From Pontiellaceae bacterium B12219 (GTDB lineage Bacteria; Verrucomicrobiota; Kiritimatiellia; Kiritimatiellales; Pontiellaceae): a stretch of 64,000 bases of DNA. A program made the position numbers and the translations under genes. Below the pieces are notes generated by a model. The model had not been told where the DNA came from. It saw nothing but the letters and a program-made list of their open reading frames with translations, and ran no database searches. Below, one piece after another: positions 60,899 through 64,000 of the stretch. Within the stretch, counting starts at the first letter, position 1, and each line of letters opens with the position of its first letter. The stretch is taken from assembly GCA_029432795.1 (NCBI GenBank), contig JARNMJ010000018.1:16254-80253 (forward strand). The letters run 5' to 3'.

Positions 60899-61600
60899 TT
60901 ACGATGCGACCCCGATCGACGTGGGATCGTTTTTGAATTCCCGGGCCGACCGAATCATTCTCAACGTATTTGAGATCGAAAGAGCCTTTGCAAGGCAGCA
61001 TTCAACCTGCGGGAGACCGGGCATGGCATCGTCTAATTTATGCAGTTGCCGATGCAGTTCTTCGGTTGGTTTATCCAGTCGCTTATAAATCACCGCAATG
61101 CTGTCCACCATCGTTTGCTGGTGAGCAACCTGCACCAATTGTTCCTGCTGCCGTTCAATCGTTTCCCGCAGTTTATACTCCTGCTCAAACTGAATTTTGG
61201 CCCGCGCAATTTCCTTTTGCATCTCCACCACCAAAGCATTGAAACTCTTCTCGATATATTTCAGATCGTCACTTTCAGTGGTTTCGCTGAGGATGACTGA
61301 TTCCGGCAGTTTTCCACGCGCCAGATCGGAAATATAGTCCCGGAGAGCCATGATATTTTCCGGATATTTCCGCAAAACCCGATAGCCCGCATAGCCGCAT
61401 AGAATGGCACTCAATACGATGATTGGAACAATCAACGGCGAGGCGGCATCCAAACGCTCCCCATGCCGACCGGCATAAAACAGAACCAACCCGGGTATGA
61501 CAGCCAACAGGACAATCGCAACTTCACTCTGACGTACCGCATTCAGCGAATTTAAGGTTACGGCCCCCGACTTCGAATAAATCTCTTCCCTTTTTTTCAT
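60899..61600 (-). CDS. Two-helix membrane protein with coiled-coil, sensor-like, no kinase domain
   Basis: A 233-residue protein. Two membrane helices (about 27-46 and 55-77) with a very short external loop are followed by a HAMP-like stretch and a coiled coil (about 110-170, EIARAKIQFEQEYKLRETIERQQEQLVQVAHQQTM). It resembles the front part of a histidine kinase or chemoreceptor, but kinase and methyl-accepting domains are missing. ATG at 61600 follows GGAG. Function unknown. Confidence 0.65.
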   Translation of the reverse strand: MKKREEIYSKSGAVTLNSLNAVRQSEVAIVLLAVIPGLVLFYAGRHGERLDAASPLIVPIIVLSAILCGYAGYRVLRKYPENIMALRDYISDLARGKLPESVILSETTESDDLKYIEKSFNALVVEMQKEIARAKIQFEQEYKLRETIERQQEQLVQVAHQQTMVDSIAVIYKRLDKPTEELHRQLHKLDDAMPGLPQVECCLAKALSISNTLRMIRSAREFKNDPTSIGVAS

Positions 61601-62125
61601 CAACAAATCTCCAACTAACTGGCCTTCAATATAAGCCTCCTTTGATCTCCGGCAACCCCTAAATATTCGCCCCCAAAAGCCCGATTTTATTCATCCCCCA
61701 TTTGGCAGGATTCACCCCCCGCTTGAATCTTTCGGTCACCTTTTATTGAAAAAAAATGAATAAAAAAAAATGCGCCCAAAGCGGTCTTTCTTCAAAAGAG
61801 CAATGTTGTGTGCATTTTTTAAACACGTTCCAATTCACCGTTCCCGCTCCCCCGGACGGCACTCGATACGCGCAACTTCGCTTGTTTTTCCACAGGGCAA
61901 TCGATTGCTTCTGAAAGCTGCCGTCTCGATGTCCGCCATCATCAACACTTCGGGAACAGCCCGCGCATCGCCGATGCGCCAAATTTCCGGAGGCGTTATA
62001 GGTCCGGATTAACCGCACTTCGCGCCCCATTTGCGCCTTGTCTTGCACAGTTCCCTCCTTACTATGGCGCCAGCGGAATCGCGACCGCAACATCACGAAA
62101 CGTTTCATGAGGAGAGGGAGACATA
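61601..62125. other. 525-bp intergenic region, no gene recognised
   Basis: Contains A/T runs (61747-61770) and open frames on both strands that have no ribosome site or recognisable similarity. A decayed gene is possible. The last 15 bp hold the GAGGAGAGGGAG ribosome site of the next gene. Confidence 0.4.
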
Positions 62126-62905
62126 ATGACGGACCAACGTTTTCTCGATTCAATCGCAACGCCCGCAACAACGATCGAAGGCGTCATTGATCAACTGACC
62201 TTCATCGTCGACTGGTCCAAGGCACAAAACTCCCGTATCGGCTACTTCGCCGCACTGTACCGTAAAGTTACCATTCATGTTAAACAGGGCATCATCGATG
62301 GATATTTCGATGACGGCCCGCGCATGGAGCGCCTCGATATCATCTTCGCGAACCGATACATCCAGGCCTGCCATGCATCGCTAACCGGACAAACGCCCAC
62401 GCAATCGTGGGAACACGCCTTTGCTTTAACCTCTCGGTGGCGGCCGATCGTTCTGCAGCATCTGCTGATGGGCATGAATGCACACATCAATCTCGATCTC
62501 GGCATTGCCGCAGCGGAGATGGTTCCACCCAAGCAGCTGCCCAGCCTCAAATCGGATTTCGGCAGAATCAACGACGTACTGGCCCGCTTGGTCGATCAGG
62601 TGCAGAATGAGCTGGCCGAGATCTGGCCGCCCCTCGCCATACTGAGCCGCTTTCTCGGCAGTGTGGACAATGCCATCGTGAATTTCAGCATGGGAAAAGC
62701 GCGCGATGCGGCCTGGGCCTTTGCCGAAGAGCTGGCTCCACAGACCGCGGAGGCCCGCAGTGCATCCATCGCACACAAGGACGCGAGTGTTGCGGAATTT
62801 TCCGAGGTCATCCTGCATCCGGGCGTAAGACTATCGATGGTGCTCCTCATGATCCGGCTTGGCGAACGGGGAACAACCCGGGAGCATATCGGCATTCTGG
62901 AATGA
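62126..62905 (+). CDS. DUF5995 family protein
   Basis: A 259-residue soluble, mostly helical protein. Family marks: YFAALYRKVTIHVKQGI, RLDIIFANRYIQA, WRPIVLQHLLMGMNAHINLDLG. The conserved His in GMNAHINLDL suggests a metal or catalytic site, but no function is established. Strong GAGGAG ribosome site. The last codons (ILE-stop) and the DNA after them are duplicated at 63333. Confidence 0.75.
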   Translation: MTDQRFLDSIATPATTIEGVIDQLTFIVDWSKAQNSRIGYFAALYRKVTIHVKQGIIDGYFDDGPRMERLDIIFANRYIQACHASLTGQTPTQSWEHAFALTSRWRPIVLQHLLMGMNAHINLDLGIAAAEMVPPKQLPSLKSDFGRINDVLARLVDQVQNELAEIWPPLAILSRFLGSVDNAIVNFSMGKARDAAWAFAEELAPQTAEARSASIAHKDASVAEFSEVILHPGVRLSMVLLMIRLGERGTTREHIGILE

Positions 62906-63060
62906 GATCCATTCGGTCAGGCCCGAATTTCAAACCCACAGCTGCTGATCCAGCGTGCGGTATTGAACGGCTTCGGAAATGTGGTGCGCCTGAATGGCTT
63001 CGGCGGCAACGAGCACAGACATGACTACAGAAATACTGAAATAATAGGACTGACACCTGC
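62894..63060. repeat. Direct repeat copy 1 (167 bp)
   Basis: Nearly identical to 63333-63507. It starts inside the last codons of the DUF5995 gene and ends at GGACTGACACCTGC. Confidence 0.85.
62930..63016 (-). pseudogene. ComM/YifB C-terminal remnant, copy 1
   Basis: On the minus strand the frame reads AEAIQAHHISEAVQYRTLDQ followed by QLWV and TGA, matching the end of Mg-chelatase-like ComM/YifB proteins (IxxAHIAEAIQYRSLDRxLW). Nothing of the rest of the ~500-residue protein is present. Confidence 0.6.
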
Positions 63061-63332
63061 TCGACCGACTTTTTTAGCCACAAAATTCACAAAAATGGGG
63101 CGGCTTCTTTTTTGATAGGGATTGGCCGCGAGAGAACGCAGAAAATCGCAAAGAGAATGTGTAGCTGCGATCCATGATCGCGGATCTTAGGAAGAGGTTG
63201 CTTTCCAAGTCTCGAAACAAATAAGACCACGATAGTTCCAAACATCGGAAAAATTTAGATCTGAAAAATGCTGATTCTAATTTCTCAGGCTTTTTTTTGA
63301 TGGATTATTATAATATCGGACCGACCCCTTTG
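63061..63332. other. Gene-free repeat-rich spacer
   Basis: Holds CCACAAAATTCACAAAAAT and GCGAGAGAACGCAGAAAATC runs of the degenerate repeat class, one palindrome with a single mismatch (63236-63250), and ends with GGACCGACCCCTTT. No gene. Confidence 0.4.
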
Positions 63333-63507
63333 ATTCTGGAATGAGATCCATTCGGTCAGGCCCGAATTTCAAACCCACAGCTGCTGATCCAGCGTGCGGC
63401 ATTGAACGGCTTCTGAAATGTGATGCGCCTGAATGGCTTCGGCGCCAGCAAGCACAGGCATGACTACAGAAATACTGAAATACTGAAATAATAGGACTGA
63501 CACCTGC
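63333..63507. repeat. Direct repeat copy 2 (175 bp)
   Basis: Second copy, differing by scattered substitutions and an 8-bp tandem insertion (GAAATACT). It includes the last four codons of the DUF5995 gene, so copy 1 is the likely source. Confidence 0.85.
63369..63455 (-). pseudogene. ComM/YifB C-terminal remnant, copy 2
   Basis: Reads LAGAEAIQAHHISEAVQ, then C-R-T-L-D-Q-Q-L-W-V and stop. Tyr to Cys in the QYR motif. Duplicate of the remnant at 62930. Confidence 0.6.
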
Positions 63508-63528
63508 GCATAGGACTGACACCTGCGC
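63491..63528. repeat. 19-bp tandem repeat ending GGACTGACACCTGCGC
   Basis: Two exact copies of ATAGGACTGACACCTGCGC. The same GGACTGACACCTGC ends repeat copy 1 at 63060. Confidence 0.85.
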
Positions 63529-63750
63529 ACCTGCTCCAGCATCTGCGCTACTAAGCGGAGGGGCCATCAACGCGTTGAGCTGGAGGGGCGATGTCCTTCC
63601 TCATCGACCGCACATGCGCACTGCCACCCAAAACACAATGATCAAAGGCCCAGCCCTTTACTTAAATCCGAGGACCGCCCCTTATGAACCCTTATGAAGT
63701 GGCATGGACATCCTGCCCATGTCTACCCCACAGCAAACCATCATGATTTC

Positions 63751-63765
63751 TTCCAGACCTTGGAA
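63751..63765. repeat. TTCCARNNNYTGGAA palindrome
   Basis: Perfect core, centre GACCT, arms extended by T and A. Intergenic, repeat-rich right end. Confidence 0.8.
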
Positions 63766-63781
63766 AAACGGTCTACGAAAG

Positions 63782-63796
63782 TTCCAACCAGTGGAA
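63782..63796. repeat. TTCCARNNNYTGGAA-type palindrome
   Basis: All ten fixed bases match; centre ACCAG (the only one of 28 with a purine at position 10). 31 bp start to start from the previous site. Confidence 0.75.
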
Positions 63797-63904
63797 CGGG
63801 ATGGCCTCCGAAAAAACCTAGGCGGATCGCTTTGCCAGCGGGAGGGATGAGGGCGCGGGGGAAGGGGAAAAGTAGCGCAAGCGTCCCGCTTGCCTTCCGC
63901 CGAT

Positions 63905-64000
63905 TACTAGCAGTCTGTCGGACTTATCCATTTCAGATTTAAGATATCTGTGATAGACTGGATCAGTCTTAACGGAATATGTCTATGGCTACTCGACTTA
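63905..64000 (+). mobile_element. Possible left end of an insertion sequence with the first codons of an ORF
   Basis: TAGCAGTCTGTCGGACTTAT looks like an IS terminal repeat, and an ATG at 63985 (MATRL..., preceded by ACGGAAT; an in-frame ATG also at 63979) opens a frame running off the window. Judged from style only; the transposase body is not visible. Confidence 0.25.

Noticed and set aside
61743..62171. 142-aa minus-strand frame before the DUF5995 gene
   Set aside because: No similarity or start signal; overlaps the DUF5995 start. Kept only as an unexplained spacer.
2248..63796. Reading the TTCCA...TGGAA sites as transcription terminators
   Set aside because: Most lie inside genes, arms are only 5-8 bp, and T runs are usually absent; separate classic terminators exist nearby (34896, 53133).

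Overview
The window is a stretch of chromosome from a Gram-negative bacterium with a GC content judged by eye to be a little above 50 percent. The cell has an RND/TolC envelope, many lipoproteins and secreted proteins, DUF1573 and vWFA/anti-sigma proteins, giant surface proteins, a class Ia ribonucleotide reductase and a B12-riboswitch-controlled metE. The gene style, with very large secreted multidomain proteins and dense interspersed repeats, suggests the PVC group (Kiritimatiellota/Verrucomicrobiota-like). This is inference; no rRNA gene is present to test it.

Layout. 0-4.1 kb: an RND efflux adaptor and TolC operon (cut by the left edge), then an ArsR repressor and a CSC-motif permease with matching operators. 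4.5-9.1 kb: a MATE exporter followed by an accessory patch with a zinc-ribbon membrane protein, a small ORF, an HNH nuclease and an orphan Vsr nuclease among degenerate repeats. 9.1-25.2 kb: a DUF1573 protein, three giant secreted proteins, a Na/Pi transporter, and a DUF1858/hemerythrin pair bracketed by REP elements. 25.2-31.5 kb: a plant-like UDP-sugar pyrophosphorylase, a broken sugar porter, a HEAT-repeat lipoprotein, serC, tRNA-Arg(CCG) and a small conserved protein. 31.8-34.9 kb: tRNA-Leu(TAA) and a ywlC-ywlE-(rpiB::glyA) operon that keeps the Bacillus ywl order but fuses the last two genes. 35-40 kb: an ECF sigma/anti-sigma pair, uracil-DNA glycosylase, RluA, CinA and RsmB. 40.3-43 kb: a two-gene MotAB/ZorAB-like ion-driven motor whose channel subunit carries an 18-residue helical repeat tail. 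43-46.5 kb: an HtrA protease, xseBA and a YmdB-type phosphodiesterase. 46.6-53 kb: a cobalamin riboswitch with metE, then nrdAB-ferredoxin behind two NrdR boxes. 53-61.6 kb: an ECF sigma with a vWFA-fused anti-sigma, a radical SAM/SPASM enzyme, an AI-2E-type transporter, glpD, an EamA exporter and a kinase-less sensor-like protein. 62-64 kb: a DUF5995 protein and a repeat-rich tail with duplicated ComM remnants and a possible IS end.

The most striking signal cuts across genes. A 15-bp gapped palindrome, TTCCARNNNYTGGAA, occurs 28 times with all ten fixed bases intact, against about 0.06 expected by chance, and at least 20 more times with one mismatch. It lies in coding and intergenic DNA and on genes of both strands. 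Inside genes it most often reads as Phe-Gln-x-Leu-Glu. It behaves like a genome-wide dispersed site (uptake sequence, nucleoid-protein site or HIP1-like element) and is the best candidate here for an undescribed system. The ion-motive motor pair is the second.
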